64,000 nt of DNA from Geodermatophilaceae bacterium NBWT11 (GCA_014218215.1 CP043652.1:1798001-1862000), one strand, 5' to 3'; counted from the first letter of the stretch, positions 34,714 through 43,367 are shown. Notes: generated from the letters alone by a model not told the origin. Translations and numbers: made by a program.

Positions 34714-35531
34714 TTGACCACGAACCCGGCGTCGACGGGCACGGTGATGCCGGTGACGTAGCGGGCCTCGTCGGAGACCAGCCAGGCGATGGCGTTGGAG
34801 ATGTCCGCGGCCTGGATCAGCTCCACCGGCATCAGGTTGGCCACCATCGCCGCCGCGTCCGGGTTCTCCGCGATCCAGGTGCCGATGACCTCGTTCATCA
34901 CCATCGGGGTCTCCACCCCGGTCGGGTGCACCGTGTTCACCCGGATGCTGTGCGGCGCCAGCCAGTTCGCGAAGCTGCGCATCAGGCCGACGACGCCGTG
35001 CTTGCTGGCCGCGTAGGCGGTGGTCGCGCCGCTGCCGTCCCCGCCCCGGCCGGTGAGGCCCTGGGTGGAGCTGGTCAGCACGATCGCCCCGCCGTCGCCC
35101 TGCTCGATCATCCGCGGGGCGGCGACGTGCACGGAGTTCCACACCCCGGTGAGGTTGACCCCGATGACCTCGTCCCAGGTGACCTGGGTGTCGCGCTCCG
35201 GCCCGCCCTGCGGGGCGATGCCGGCGTTGGCCAGCACGATGTCCACGCGGCCCAGCTCGGCCACGCCGGCGTCGAGCGCGGCCTGCATCGCGACGACGTC
35301 GCGGACGTCGGCCTGCCGGGCGACGATGCGCCGGTCCAGCGCCTCGACCTGGCGGACGGTCTCCGCCAGGTCCTCCGGTGTGGCCATGGGGTAGCTGACG
35401 CTGCTCATCTGCTCGCACAGGTCCACCGCGATGACGTCGGCCCCCTCCTGCGCCAACCGGAGTGCGTGGCTGCGGCCCTGACCTCGGGCCGCACCGGTGA
35501 TGAAGGCGACCTTGCCCTCGAGCTTGCCCAT
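34710..35531 (-). CDS. Mycofactocin-coupled SDR family oxidoreductase (1st of the series)
   Basis: 273 aa from ATG 35531, with GGAGGAAC upstream. [12 protein letters not shown] and the loop [18 protein letters not shown]; catalytic Ser in [10 protein letters not shown], then a small Gly-rich insertion ([11 protein letters not shown]) and YAASK. It differs most from the other three around the lid ([17 protein letters not shown]). It lies just past a terminator hairpin, so the SDR group probably has its own promoter in the short gap at 35532-35573. Confidence 0.9.
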   Translation of the reverse strand: MGKLEGKVAFITGAARGQGRSHALRLAQEGADVIAVDLCEQMSSVSYPMATPEDLAETVRQVEALDRRIVARQADVRDVVAMQAALDAGVAELGRVDIVLANAGIAPQGGPERDTQVTWDEVIGVNLTGVWNSVHVAAPRMIEQGDGGAIVLTSSTQGLTGRGGDGSGATTAYAASKHGVVGLMRSFANWLAPHSIRVNTVHPTGVETPMVMNEVIGTWIAENPDAAAMVANLMPVELIQAADISNAIAWLVSDEARYVTGITVPVDAGFVVK

Positions 35532-35573
35532 CTGTGGTTCCTCCTCGTCGAGTCCCCCGCTGTGTGTGGTGCA

Positions 35574-35601
35574 CGACCCGACGCGTCGGTGCGTCGGGTC
35601 G
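35574..35601 (-). terminator. Hairpin terminator after the mftABC-OYE1 transcript
   Basis: CGACCCGACGC - GTCGGT - GCGTCGGGTCG, an 11-bp perfect stem immediately downstream of the TGA of the 39-aa ORF. It separates the mft transcription unit from the SDR genes. Confidence 0.75.
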
Positions 35602-35721
35602 TCAGGGCCCCGAGGGGGCCGCGGCCACCGGCCGCCCGGTTCGCGGCTTCCACGCCGCCGGGCCCCGCAGGTACCAGGGCTTGCTGACCGACAGGGACTC
35701 CAGTGCCGGGGTCGGGCTCAC
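35602..35721 (-). CDS. 39-aa ORF coupled to the OYE1 gene
   Basis: GTG 35721 overlaps the OYE1 stop by GTGA, and the TGA is followed at once by a terminator hairpin, so the ORF is the last cistron of mftA-mftB-mftC-OYE1. Almost every third codon position is G or C. The peptide is [20 protein letters not shown] in its first half and Pro/Ala-rich after it, with two Trp and one Tyr, no signal peptide and no membrane helix. I recognise no family. It could be a second peptide substrate, a small accessory protein, or chance. Confidence 0.55.
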   Translation of the reverse strand: MSPTPALESLSVSKPWYLRGPAAWKPRTGRPVAAAPSGP

Positions 35722-37577
35722 GCGGGCACCGCCGTCCGCGCGGACGCCGCGAGCGCCGCCCGCCGGCCCTCGAGCACGGCGTCCAGGACGGTGCGCGGGG
35801 CGACGACGTCGCCGGCGAACCGCTCCCGGCCCTCGTCGGGCAGCACCCGCCCGGGCAGCCGGTGCCCGGCGTCGACGACGGCGGTACAGGGCACCTCGAC
35901 GACGGCCCCGCTCCACCGGTGCTCCAGCACCGCGACCCCGTCGGCCCACGAGCGCAGCAGCACCGCGGTCTCCCGGCGCACCCCCGCCCGGGCCAGCCGG
36001 CCGTTGGCCGCGGCCAGGTCACCGGACGGGCCGAGCATCGAGCCGACCACGTCGTCCGGGGTGGCCAGCACGACGTCCCGGCCGTCGGCGGCCAGCAGCT
36101 CGGCGACCCCCACCCCGACCGGGCCGCCCACCGGGTCGTGCACCAGCACCGGCCCGTCCGGCAGCACGGCCCCGGACAGCACGTCGGCGACGGACACCGC
36201 GCCGGGCACGACGGGCACCCCGGGCAGCCCGCCGGTGGCGACCACGTCGGCGTCGTCGACCCGGCCCACGGTGAACCGCACCCCGAGCCGGACGCACTCA
36301 CCGGCCAGCCAGTCGGCGAACCGCCGGAATCGTTCCCGCCCGGGGGCAGCCGCGACCACGGGCAGCAACCCACCGACCGCGGGCGCCACGACCTCGACGG
36401 CGTGCCCACGCAGCGCCAGCACCCGCGCGGCCTCCAGCCCGGCCGGCCCGGCACCGGCGACCACGACGGGGCGGCCGTCCGAGGGCGTGGGCAGGTCGAC
36501 GTCGGGTTCGGTGGTCTCGTGGCCCGACCGCGGGTCGAGCACGCAGCTGACCGGGGGGTTGCGGGTGTCCAGCACCTGACAGGCCTGGTTGCAGAGCACA
36601 CAGGGCCGTGGTGTCCGGCCGGCCCGCAGGGTCGCGACGTAGGAGGCGTCGGCGATCAACGCCCGGGTCATCTCGACCGCGGTGCACCCGGCCGCCAGCA
36701 GCTCCTCGGCTCGGCCGGCGTCCACGATCGAGCCCTGGGCGACCACCGGGGTGTCCCCCGCGGCGGCCAGCAGTTCCCCGTGGAACGCGGGCCGACGGTG
36801 CGCAGTGGGCCGGTACGCCGCGAGGTCCAGCGCGCTGCCGCGCACCAGGGTGAGCAGGTCGACCAGCGGCGCGAGCTCGCCCACCAGGGCGACCGAGGAG
36901 GTCGGGGTGAGACCGGCCCAGGGGGCGCCCTCGTCCGCCGACAACCGCAGCGCCAGCACCCGGTCGGGGCCCTGCGCAGCCCGGACGGCGGCCAGCACCT
37001 CGCGCAGCAGCCGCGACCGGTCGGTGCCGTGGGCGTCGGTGCGGGTGTTGGTCAGCCCGGAGAGGAACTGGCGGAGCAGTGAGCGGGGGCCGGCATCGAC
37101 CTCCACGCCATCCAGCCCGGCCGCCACCGCGGTGGCCGCGGCACCGGCGAACCCGGCGACCAGGGCGGTCAGCTCGTCCTCCCCCATCGGCGCCGGCACC
37201 TCACGGGTGACCACGTCGGGCACCCGGGAGGGACCCCAGAGGGCGGCCTGCGTCCAGGCCGAGGAGCCCTGCCCGCCGGTGTGGGTGAGCCCGGCGAGCA
37301 CCAGCGTGCCGTGCGGGCGGCAGGCATCGCCCACGGCAGCCCACCCGGGGCCGCAGTCGGCAGCCAGCGGGGCCCGTTCGTAGGGGTGGTCCGAGGGGTG
37401 CACGGACGCCGCCTCGGTGACCAGGACGCCGGCACCCCCGGCCGCACGTCGCGCGTAGTAGGCGATGTGCCGGGGGGAGAACGACCGACCCGCTCCCAGG
37501 TTGGTCTCGTGCGGGCCGAACAGCACCCGGGAGGGCGCCGTCCGGCCCGCCACCGGGAGCGGGTCGGTCAGTCGCAT
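35718..37577 (-). CDS. Mycofactocin-system FadH/OYE-type FeS flavoprotein (oxidoreductase 1)
   Basis: 619 aa from ATG 37577, 13 nt after the mftC stop. OYE barrel (SRVLFGPHETNLG near residue 15, THTGGQGSS near 95, GVEVDAGPRSLLRQFLSGLTN near 165), 4Fe-4S site CVLCNQAC...C (C-x2-C-x3-C-x11-C), then FAD/NAD domain VVVAGAGPAGLEAA. Same architecture as the protein at 26359 but clearly diverged. It is directly in the mftABC operon, at the place where mftD stands in mycobacteria, so a role in cofactor completion or recycling is possible (inference). The C-terminal half is shorter than in E. coli FadH. Confidence 0.88.
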   Translation of the reverse strand: MRLTDPLPVAGRTAPSRVLFGPHETNLGAGRSFSPRHIAYYARRAAGGAGVLVTEAASVHPSDHPYERAPLAADCGPGWAAVGDACRPHGTLVLAGLTHTGGQGSSAWTQAALWGPSRVPDVVTREVPAPMGEDELTALVAGFAGAAATAVAAGLDGVEVDAGPRSLLRQFLSGLTNTRTDAHGTDRSRLLREVLAAVRAAQGPDRVLALRLSADEGAPWAGLTPTSSVALVGELAPLVDLLTLVRGSALDLAAYRPTAHRRPAFHGELLAAAGDTPVVAQGSIVDAGRAEELLAAGCTAVEMTRALIADASYVATLRAGRTPRPCVLCNQACQVLDTRNPPVSCVLDPRSGHETTEPDVDLPTPSDGRPVVVAGAGPAGLEAARVLALRGHAVEVVAPAVGGLLPVVAAAPGRERFRRFADWLAGECVRLGVRFTVGRVDDADVVATGGLPGVPVVPGAVSVADVLSGAVLPDGPVLVHDPVGGPVGVGVAELLAADGRDVVLATPDDVVGSMLGPSGDLAAANGRLARAGVRRETAVLLRSWADGVAVLEHRWSGAVVEVPCTAVVDAGHRLPGRVLPDEGRERFAGDVVAPRTVLDAVLEGRRAALAASARTAVPA

Positions 37578-37590
37578 GGAGGGAGCGGCC

Positions 37591-38823
37591 TCAGCGGAGG
37601 TCGAGGCCCGCCAGCGGCGACTCGTCACAGATCTTCGCCGGCGGGATCGCCGGCATGCCCAGCAGCGTGGGCTGACCACGGACCGGGCCCTTGTGCGAGT
37701 GGTCGACGTGCGACTTGGGGGTGACGAGGTCCAGGTCACGGGCGGCCAGCGCGTTCTCGCCGTAGCCCTGCACGCACTCGGGGTCGGGTCCGTCCAGCGG
37801 CAGGCCGGTGAAGAACTTGGCCGCCATGCAGCCACCGCGACAGGAGTCGAAGTGCTGGCACTTGGTGCAGGCGCCACCGGTCTGCGGGTTGCGCAGGTCG
37901 GCGAACAGCTCGCTCTGCTGCCACACGGTCTGGAAGCCGCCGGGGCTGCGCACGTTGCCGGCCAGGAAGTTCTCGTGGATGGCGAACGGGCAGGCGTAGA
38001 CGTCCCCGACCGGGTCGATCAGGCAGACCACGCGGCCGGCGCCGCACAGGTTCAGCCCGGGCAGGGCCTCGCCGAACGCGGACAGGTGGAAGAACGAGTC
38101 GCCGGTGAGCACGTTGTCGCCGTTGGCCAGCAGCCAGTTGTAGAGGTCCCGCTGCTGGGCCATCGTCGGGTGCAGGTCGTCCCACACGTCGGCCCCGCGG
38201 CCCGAGGGTCGCAGCCGGGTGATGCGCAGGGCAGCACCGAAGGAGTCGGTGAGGGCCTTGAACTCGTCGAGCTGCCCGGCGTTCTCCCGGGTGACGACGA
38301 CGGAGACCTTGAAGTCCTTCATCCCGGCCTCGGCCAGGTTCTCCAGGGCCTTGATCGCCATGTCGAAGGACCCGGTGCCGCGGACCCGGTCGTTGACCGC
38401 CGCGGTGGCACCGTCGAGGGAGATCTGCACGTCGACGTAGTCGGTGCGGGCCAGCTGGGCGGCGCGCTGCTTGTCCAGCTTCACGCCGTTGGTGGAGAAC
38501 TTGACCCCGACGTCGTGGCCGATCGCGTAGTCGAGCAGGTGCCAGAAGTCGGGCCGCACGGTGGGCTCGCCGCCGCCGACGTTGACGTAGAAGACCTGCA
38601 TGCGCTGCAGCTCGTCGATGACGCCCTCGGCCTCGGCGGTGGTCAGCTCGCGCGGGTCGCGACGGCCCGAGGAGGACAGGCAGTGCGCACACGCCAGGTT
38701 GCAGGCGTAGGTGAGCTCCCAGGTCAGGCAGATGGGGGCGTCCAGGCCGTACTCGAACTGGTCGATCAGCTTGCCGCCCGTGGGGCGTTGGACCGGGGCG
38801 CGCGTGGGGAGAACGGCGGTCAC
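37591..38823 (-). CDS. mftC: Mycofactocin radical SAM maturase MftC
   Basis: 410 aa from GTG 38823, overlapping mftB by GTGA, with AGAGGA upstream. Radical SAM cluster CNLACAHC (Cys 41, 45, 48), then GGGEPTVRPDF. A C-terminal SPASM-type region carries the auxiliary cluster Cys (CGAGR, CPFA, CTKCQHFDSCRGGC). MftC performs the oxidative decarboxylation and C-C bond formation on the terminal Val-Tyr of MftA. Gene order mftA-mftB-mftC makes the assignment secure. Confidence 0.97.
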   Translation of the reverse strand: MTAVLPTRAPVQRPTGGKLIDQFEYGLDAPICLTWELTYACNLACAHCLSSSGRRDPRELTTAEAEGVIDELQRMQVFYVNVGGGEPTVRPDFWHLLDYAIGHDVGVKFSTNGVKLDKQRAAQLARTDYVDVQISLDGATAAVNDRVRGTGSFDMAIKALENLAEAGMKDFKVSVVVTRENAGQLDEFKALTDSFGAALRITRLRPSGRGADVWDDLHPTMAQQRDLYNWLLANGDNVLTGDSFFHLSAFGEALPGLNLCGAGRVVCLIDPVGDVYACPFAIHENFLAGNVRSPGGFQTVWQQSELFADLRNPQTGGACTKCQHFDSCRGGCMAAKFFTGLPLDGPDPECVQGYGENALAARDLDLVTPKSHVDHSHKGPVRGQPTLLGMPAIPPAKICDESPLAGLDLR

Positions 38824-39185
38824 GGTGTCCTCTTCTCGATCATCTGGGAACGCGAGAGCGTGGCCAGCGCGGTGACGTAGGCCGGGTGCTGGGCCGCGGG
38901 CACGTCGCAGGCGACCAGCGTGCTGGGGACGTCGGGGTGGTCCCCGAGGGCCTTGACGACGGCGACCAGCGGCTGGGACTTCAGGAACGACAGCTTGCGG
39001 TTGCCGAAGTGGTAGACCAGCGCGCCGAAGGGCTCGGGCCGCAACGCCACCGACGCCGACTTCTGCCAGGGCAGGGACGGGTCGAAGGGCAGCTCGTCAG
39101 CAGGGACGACCACCGCATCCGCGGCCGGCTCGGTGCCGGCCGCGGAGTCGGTGACCAGTGCGGTGTCGATCAGTACACCCCGCAC
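38820..39185 (-). CDS. mftB: Mycofactocin RRE chaperone MftB
   Basis: 121 aa from GTG 39185, overlapping mftA by 16 nt; GTG 39113 is a shorter alternative, and most homologs begin near the PFDPSLPW segment. The RRE fold is indicated by VALRPEPFGALVYHFGNRKL and SFLKSQPLVAVV, diagnostic for MftB. It binds the MftA precursor and presents it to MftC. The stop overlaps the mftC start. Confidence 0.93.
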   Translation of the reverse strand: MRGVLIDTALVTDSAAGTEPAADAVVVPADELPFDPSLPWQKSASVALRPEPFGALVYHFGNRKLSFLKSQPLVAVVKALGDHPDVPSTLVACDVPAAQHPAYVTALATLSRSQMIEKRTP

Positions 39186-39289
39186 ATGCCGTCGATGGAG
39201 ACCTCCTCCACCAGGGAGTCCTCGACGAGGGCCTCCTCGGCGGCGGGAGCGGTGGTCTCGACGGTCTCGGCCTGCGTCTGCTCGGGCAC
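39170..39289 (-). CDS. mftA: Mycofactocin precursor peptide MftA
   Basis: 39 aa from GTG 39289, with AGGAGG 5 nt upstream. The C-terminus reads EEVSIDGMCGVY, the invariant MftA core ending in Val-Tyr, which becomes the redox-active cofactor. The leader is acidic and Thr/Ala/Glu-rich. First gene of the mft unit, and divergent from mftR. Confidence 0.97.
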   Translation of the reverse strand: MPEQTQAETVETTAPAAEEALVEDSLVEEVSIDGMCGVY

Positions 39290-39333
39290 GGGTGCCTCCT
39301 GGTGAGCTGGGTCACGGAACCCCCCGCACGCTA

Positions 39334-39350
39334 GTGGCACCCAGTGCCAC
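39334..39350. promoter_or_regulatory. Palindromic operator candidate in the mftA-mftR intergenic region
   Basis: GTGGCAC-CCA-GTGCCAC, perfect 7-bp arms, in the 106 bp between the divergent starts. The strand toward mftA has TAGCGT right beside it as a possible -10. A TetR-type dimer of the adjacent MftR is the natural binder. Confidence 0.6.
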
Positions 39351-39395
39351 CGGGCAAGGGGACCACCCGGTCGCCCCTCGGGGCATGATCGGGTG

Positions 39396-39980
39396 GTGAC
39401 CGAGACCGGGGGCGACGCCCGCGAGGCGACCCGTGCCCGCATCGAGGCCGCCGCCCTGGAGCTGTTCACCCGGCGTGACTTCGAGACCGTCACTGCCGAC
39501 GAGGTCGCCGACGCCGCGGGGATCAGCCGACGGACGTTCTTCCGGCACTTCGCCACCAAGGCCGACGCCGTGTGGGGGGACTTCCACGCCCACGTGGTCC
39601 GGCTCGACCAGCTCCTGGCCGGCACCGATCCCGACCAGCCGGTGCTCGCCTCGATCTGCGCCGCCTACGTCGAGGTCAACGACTACGACGCCGCCGACCT
39701 GCCCCTGCTGCGGCACCGGATGCGGCTGATCCTCACCGAGCCGGCCCTGCAGGCGCACTCCCAGGTGCGGTACGCCGACGTCGACCTGGTGGTCGCCGAG
39801 CACGTCGCCCGGCGCACCGGCGCCGACCCGCACTCGCTCGTGCCGCGGCTGGTGGCCACCGCGACCCGGGCGGCGGCGACGACGGCGTTCGAGACCTGGC
39901 TGATCGGCGAGGGCTCGCTGGCCGAGGACCTGCACGCGGCGTTCGACGAGCTGGCCGGGGGCTTCCCCGGCCTGCGCTGA
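39396..39980 (+). CDS. mftR: Mycofactocin TetR-family regulator MftR
   Basis: About 194 aa from GTG 39396 (GTG 39393 also possible). N-terminal TetR helix-turn-helix: RIEAAALELFTRRDFETVTA and ADEVADAAGISRRTFFRHFATK. Position directly divergent from mftA with a palindrome in between marks it as MftR. In mycobacteria MftR represses mft genes and responds to acyl-CoA; ligand not verifiable here. Confidence 0.88.
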   Translation: MTETGGDAREATRARIEAAALELFTRRDFETVTADEVADAAGISRRTFFRHFATKADAVWGDFHAHVVRLDQLLAGTDPDQPVLASICAAYVEVNDYDAADLPLLRHRMRLILTEPALQAHSQVRYADVDLVVAEHVARRTGADPHSLVPRLVATATRAAATTAFETWLIGEGSLAEDLHAAFDELAGGFPGLR

Positions 39981-39985
39981 GCCCC

Positions 39986-40615
39986 TCAGACCAGCTGGGC
40001 GCGCGCCTCCCGGTCGCTCAGCTCGAGCACCGCCCGCAGGTGCTGCGGCAGGTCGGCCTCGAGACGGGCCGCCGACTCCTGGGTCTCGGTGCCGGCGAGG
40101 ACCCGCTCGCGGTGCTCGCTGCCGAAGACCCGGACGGTGGCCAGGAGCATGGCGGCGGTCCACCGGGGCTGCTCCGAGATGCCGGCGGCGGCCAGGTTGG
40201 CTGCGAGCTGGGCCTCGGCCCGGTCGTGGAGGGTGCGCTCGTACCGGGCGAGCGCGGGGACGGCCTGCGCCTGCTCGGCCATGTCCCGCAGCTCCGGGTC
40301 CTCCAGGGAGGCGAGGTAGCCCGTGGTCGCCGCGGTGAGCATCCGGACCACGGCCGCGGCACAGGTCTCCCCCGGCCGCGGTTGCGGGACCAGGCTCAAC
40401 GCCTGGGCGAAGGGCACCCGGTCGGCGAAGAAGAGCTCCTCCTTGCTGGCGACGTGGTTGAAGACCGTCTGCACGGCGACGTCGGCCGCGCGGGCCACGT
40501 CCTCGACGGTGGTGCGGTCGAAGCCCTGCTCGTGGAACAACCGCTGGGCGGCGGTGACCACCTGTTCCCGCGTCCGGGCACGCTTGCGCTCACGTCGTGA
40601 CTGCTCGAGACCCAC
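39986..40615 (-). CDS. TetR/AcrR-family transcriptional regulator
   Basis: 209 aa from GTG 40615. HTH region REQVVTAAQRLFHEQGFDRT and TVEDVARAADVAVQTVFNHVASK. Remainder is helical ligand-binding domain without recognisable ligand. It converges on mftR (stops 6 nt apart). It may control the phosphatase/FAD monooxygenase operon or a distant gene. Confidence 0.88.
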   Translation of the reverse strand: MGLEQSRRERKRARTREQVVTAAQRLFHEQGFDRTTVEDVARAADVAVQTVFNHVASKEELFFADRVPFAQALSLVPQPRPGETCAAAVVRMLTAATTGYLASLEDPELRDMAEQAQAVPALARYERTLHDRAEAQLAANLAAAGISEQPRWTAAMLLATVRVFGSEHRERVLAGTETQESAARLEADLPQHLRAVLELSDREARAQLV

Positions 40616-40722
40616 GTTCTCTCCGTCGTTCCACCGTCGGAGCGAGCCCCCGTTTTGAGCTCAACGAGACGGTGCAGTTCCTGGGCAGCCTAACCACTGC
40701 CCAGGGGATCGCCCGCCGACGC

Positions 40723-41940
40723 TCAGGTCGTGGCGAGGAACTCGCGCAGTCCCTGGAGCAGCCGGTCGACGTCCGCGTCGTCGCTGTAGGGCGCCAGGCC
40801 GACGCGCAGCCCGCCGGTGTCCCCCAGGCCCAACCACCGGGAGGCCTCCAGGGCGTAGAACGAGCCGGCCGGGGCGTTGACACCCCGCTCGGCCAGGAAG
40901 CGGTACGCGTCGCCGGCGTCCCGGCCCTCGAACGTGACGAGCAGCGTCGGCGTCCGGTGGCCGGCCCGCGACCACAGGGTGGCCCCGGGGAGCTCGGCGA
41001 GCCCGGTCTCCAGCCGGTCGCGCAGCACGTCCTCGTGCTCCTCGAGGGCGGCCATCGCGGCCAGCAGGCGGGGCCGGCGGGGGCCCTCCGCGCCGAGCAC
41101 CCCCGCGAGGAAGTCCACCGCGGCCGTGGTGCCGGCCAGCAGCTCGTAGGGCAGGGTGCCGGTCTCGAACCGCTCGGGGACGGCGTCGGTGGAGGGCAGG
41201 AGCTTGTCCGGGTGCAGCGTCCCCAGGAACGCCGGGGCGGCCACCAGCACCCCGCAGTGCGGCCCGAGGAACTTGTACGGCGAGCAGACGAAGGTGTCGC
41301 AGCCCAGCTCGGCGAGGTCGACCGGGGCGTGCGCGGTCAGGTGCACCCCGTCGACGTGGAAGAGCGCACCGGCGGCGTGCACCACCCCGGCGATCTCGGC
41401 CAGCGGCGGGCGGGTGCCGATGAGGTTCGAGGCGCCGGTGACGGCGACGAGCACCGTGGCGTCGGTGACCTGGCCGGCCACGTCGGCGGCGGTGAGCTCG
41501 CCGGTGGCCGGGTCGAAGGGCACCCAGCGGACGGTGGCCCCGGCGCGCTCGGCGGCCTGCACCCAGGGCCGGACGTTGGCGTCGTGGTCCAGCCGGGTCA
41601 CCACGACCTCGTCGCCCGGGCCCCACCCCGCGGACAGCGTGCGGGCCAGGTCGTAGGTGAGCGCGGTGGCGCTGCGCCCGAAGACGACGCCCCCGGGGTC
41701 GCCCCCGACCAGGTCCGCGATCGCCTGGCGGGCGGCCAGCACGACGGCGTCGGCGGTGCGCTCGGCAGCGGTGACCCGGCCCCGGTTGGCGGTCGGGGCG
41801 ACCATCGCGGCGTGCACGGCGTCGGCCACCGGGGTGGGCACCTGGGTGCCGCCGGGCCCGTCGAAGTGCGCGGCCCCGCCCTGCAGGGCGGGGAAGGCGG
41901 ACCGGACGGCGGCGACGTCGTAGCGCACGGGGAGGCTCAC
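40723..41940 (-). CDS. Cysteine desulfurase-like PLP aminotransferase
   Basis: 405 aa from GTG 41940, overlapping the previous stop by GTGA. Class V aminotransferase features: GGTQVPTPVADA near residue 30, TRLDHDANVRPW near 115, and VDGVHLTAHAPVDLAELGCDTFVCSPYKFLGPHCG near residues 190-225, where the PLP Lys is in SPYKF. The mobile Cys loop of true SufS (GxHCA) is not evident, so it belongs to the cysteine-desulfurase-like branch, for which desulfurase activity is unproven. Last gene of the phosphatase-monooxygenase operon. Confidence 0.85.
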   Translation of the reverse strand: MSLPVRYDVAAVRSAFPALQGGAAHFDGPGGTQVPTPVADAVHAAMVAPTANRGRVTAAERTADAVVLAARQAIADLVGGDPGGVVFGRSATALTYDLARTLSAGWGPGDEVVVTRLDHDANVRPWVQAAERAGATVRWVPFDPATGELTAADVAGQVTDATVLVAVTGASNLIGTRPPLAEIAGVVHAAGALFHVDGVHLTAHAPVDLAELGCDTFVCSPYKFLGPHCGVLVAAPAFLGTLHPDKLLPSTDAVPERFETGTLPYELLAGTTAAVDFLAGVLGAEGPRRPRLLAAMAALEEHEDVLRDRLETGLAELPGATLWSRAGHRTPTLLVTFEGRDAGDAYRFLAERGVNAPAGSFYALEASRWLGLGDTGGLRVGLAPYSDDADVDRLLQGLREFLATT

Positions 41941-43367
41941 CGGGCCGATCCTGCCCGCGGCCCCACCGCCGCCACCACCCGGTCGGGCCGGACCAGCACC
42001 CAGCGCCCCCGGAGCCCCGGCCCGAGGTCGGGGAGCGCGGCCAGCGGCAGCACCCGCGGACGGACCCCGGCGGGCAGCGCAGGGGCCGGCCCGTGGGCCA
42101 GCAGCGCCCAGCCCCCACCCAGCAGGTCGTCGAGCCGGGCGCCCCCGACCGTGGGCTGGGGCAGCAGCACCCCGACCGGCCCGGCCGGTCCCCACCGCGG
42201 TCGTCGGACCAGCGGCCCCCGGGGGAGCGCGGGGGTCCGGCTGGCGAGCACCCGGGCCGAGACCCCGGGCACCCGGCGCAGCCCGGTGAGCACCGCGCGC
42301 CGCAGCACCGCCGTCCGGGTGCCGCCGGCGCTCATCAGCCACCCGAGGAGGGCGGCCAGCCGGATCAGCGCGCGGGCGTGCGCGGCCCGCTCGCGCCCGT
42401 GGGTGTCCAGCAGCGCGTCGTCGGCGCCGTCGAGCACCGCGTCGAGCTTCCAGACCAGCTGGTGGACGTCGCGCAGCCCGAGCCCCAGGCCCTGGCCGAT
42501 GAAGGGCGGGGTGAGGTGCGCGGCGTCCCCGCAGAGCAGCACCCGGCCGACCCGCCACCGGTCGGCGACCGCGGCGCCGTAGACGTACTCGGCGACGCGG
42601 ACCTGCTCGGCGCCGTCGGCCCCGAAGGGGACGAGCAGCGCGCGCAGGTCGACGTCCCGGGCGGTCTCGCCGGCGGCCAGCCGGAACTCGGCGCGGTAGC
42701 GGTCACCGGCGACCGGCATGAAGGTCGCCGGCCGGGAGGGGTCGCAGACCTGGTGGACACCGGGCCACACCGGGAGCGGGACGTCGGACCGGAGGTCGGC
42801 GACCAGCCACCGGGCGGTGCGGGCCAGCGGCACCGGCCGCGCCCCGATCAGCCGGGCGACCGTGCTGTCGGCTCCGTCGCAGCCCAGCAGGGCGGCGCCG
42901 GCGAGCTCCTCGACCCCGCCGGACCGGTCCGTCACGGCGGCCCGTACGCCGTCGGGTCGGTGCTCCAGTCCGGTCAGCTCCAGCCCGCGGCGCAGCTGCA
43001 CCAGCGGCTCCCGGCCCACCGCGTCGAGCAGCACCCGTTCCAGGTCGGGCTGGTCGAACATCGAGGCCTGCGGCCAGCCGTGCACGCCCACACCCGGGGC
43101 CCGGGCGAACTCCACGAGCACCCGGTGCCCGGCGTCGAGCAGCCGCAGCCCGGCCATCGGCCGGCTCACCGCCGCGAAGGACTCGGCCACCCCGGCCGCC
43201 TGCAGCACCCGCAGCGCCTCGTCGTCCAGGTGCACCGCGCGCGGCAGCGGCCACGCGTCGGGGTGCCGGTCGACGACCACGACCGCGCGGCCCCGGCGGG
43301 CCAGCAGCAGCGCGGCGGTCAGCCCGACCGGCCCGGCACCGACCACCAGCACCGGGCGACCGGTCAC
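41937..43367 (-). CDS. FAD-dependent aromatic monooxygenase (MhpA/PheA type)
   Basis: 476 aa from GTG 43367, overlapping the previous stop by GTGA. VLVVGAGPVGLTAALLLARRG is the FAD GxGxxG site (residues 6-26), CDGADSTVARLIG is the DG motif, and GDAAHLTPPFIGQGLGLGLRD is the second FAD motif near residue 290. Typical of class A flavoprotein hydroxylases such as 3-(3-hydroxyphenyl)propionate hydroxylase. Substrate unknown. Translational coupling with a phosphatase sensor and a PLP enzyme is an unusual combination. Confidence 0.88.
   Translation of the reverse strand: MTGRPVLVVGAGPVGLTAALLLARRGRAVVVVDRHPDAWPLPRAVHLDDEALRVLQAAGVAESFAAVSRPMAGLRLLDAGHRVLVEFARAPGVGVHGWPQASMFDQPDLERVLLDAVGREPLVQLRRGLELTGLEHRPDGVRAAVTDRSGGVEELAGAALLGCDGADSTVARLIGARPVPLARTARWLVADLRSDVPLPVWPGVHQVCDPSRPATFMPVAGDRYRAEFRLAAGETARDVDLRALLVPFGADGAEQVRVAEYVYGAAVADRWRVGRVLLCGDAAHLTPPFIGQGLGLGLRDVHQLVWKLDAVLDGADDALLDTHGRERAAHARALIRLAALLGWLMSAGGTRTAVLRRAVLTGLRRVPGVSARVLASRTPALPRGPLVRRPRWGPAGPVGVLLPQPTVGGARLDDLLGGGWALLAHGPAPALPAGVRPRVLPLAALPDLGPGLRGRWVLVRPDRVVAAVGPRAGSAR

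Noticed and set aside
33874-35574. 566-aa minus ORF covering two SDRs
   Set aside because: The upstream half is out of frame with the first SDR; the real second SDR starts at GTG 34713.
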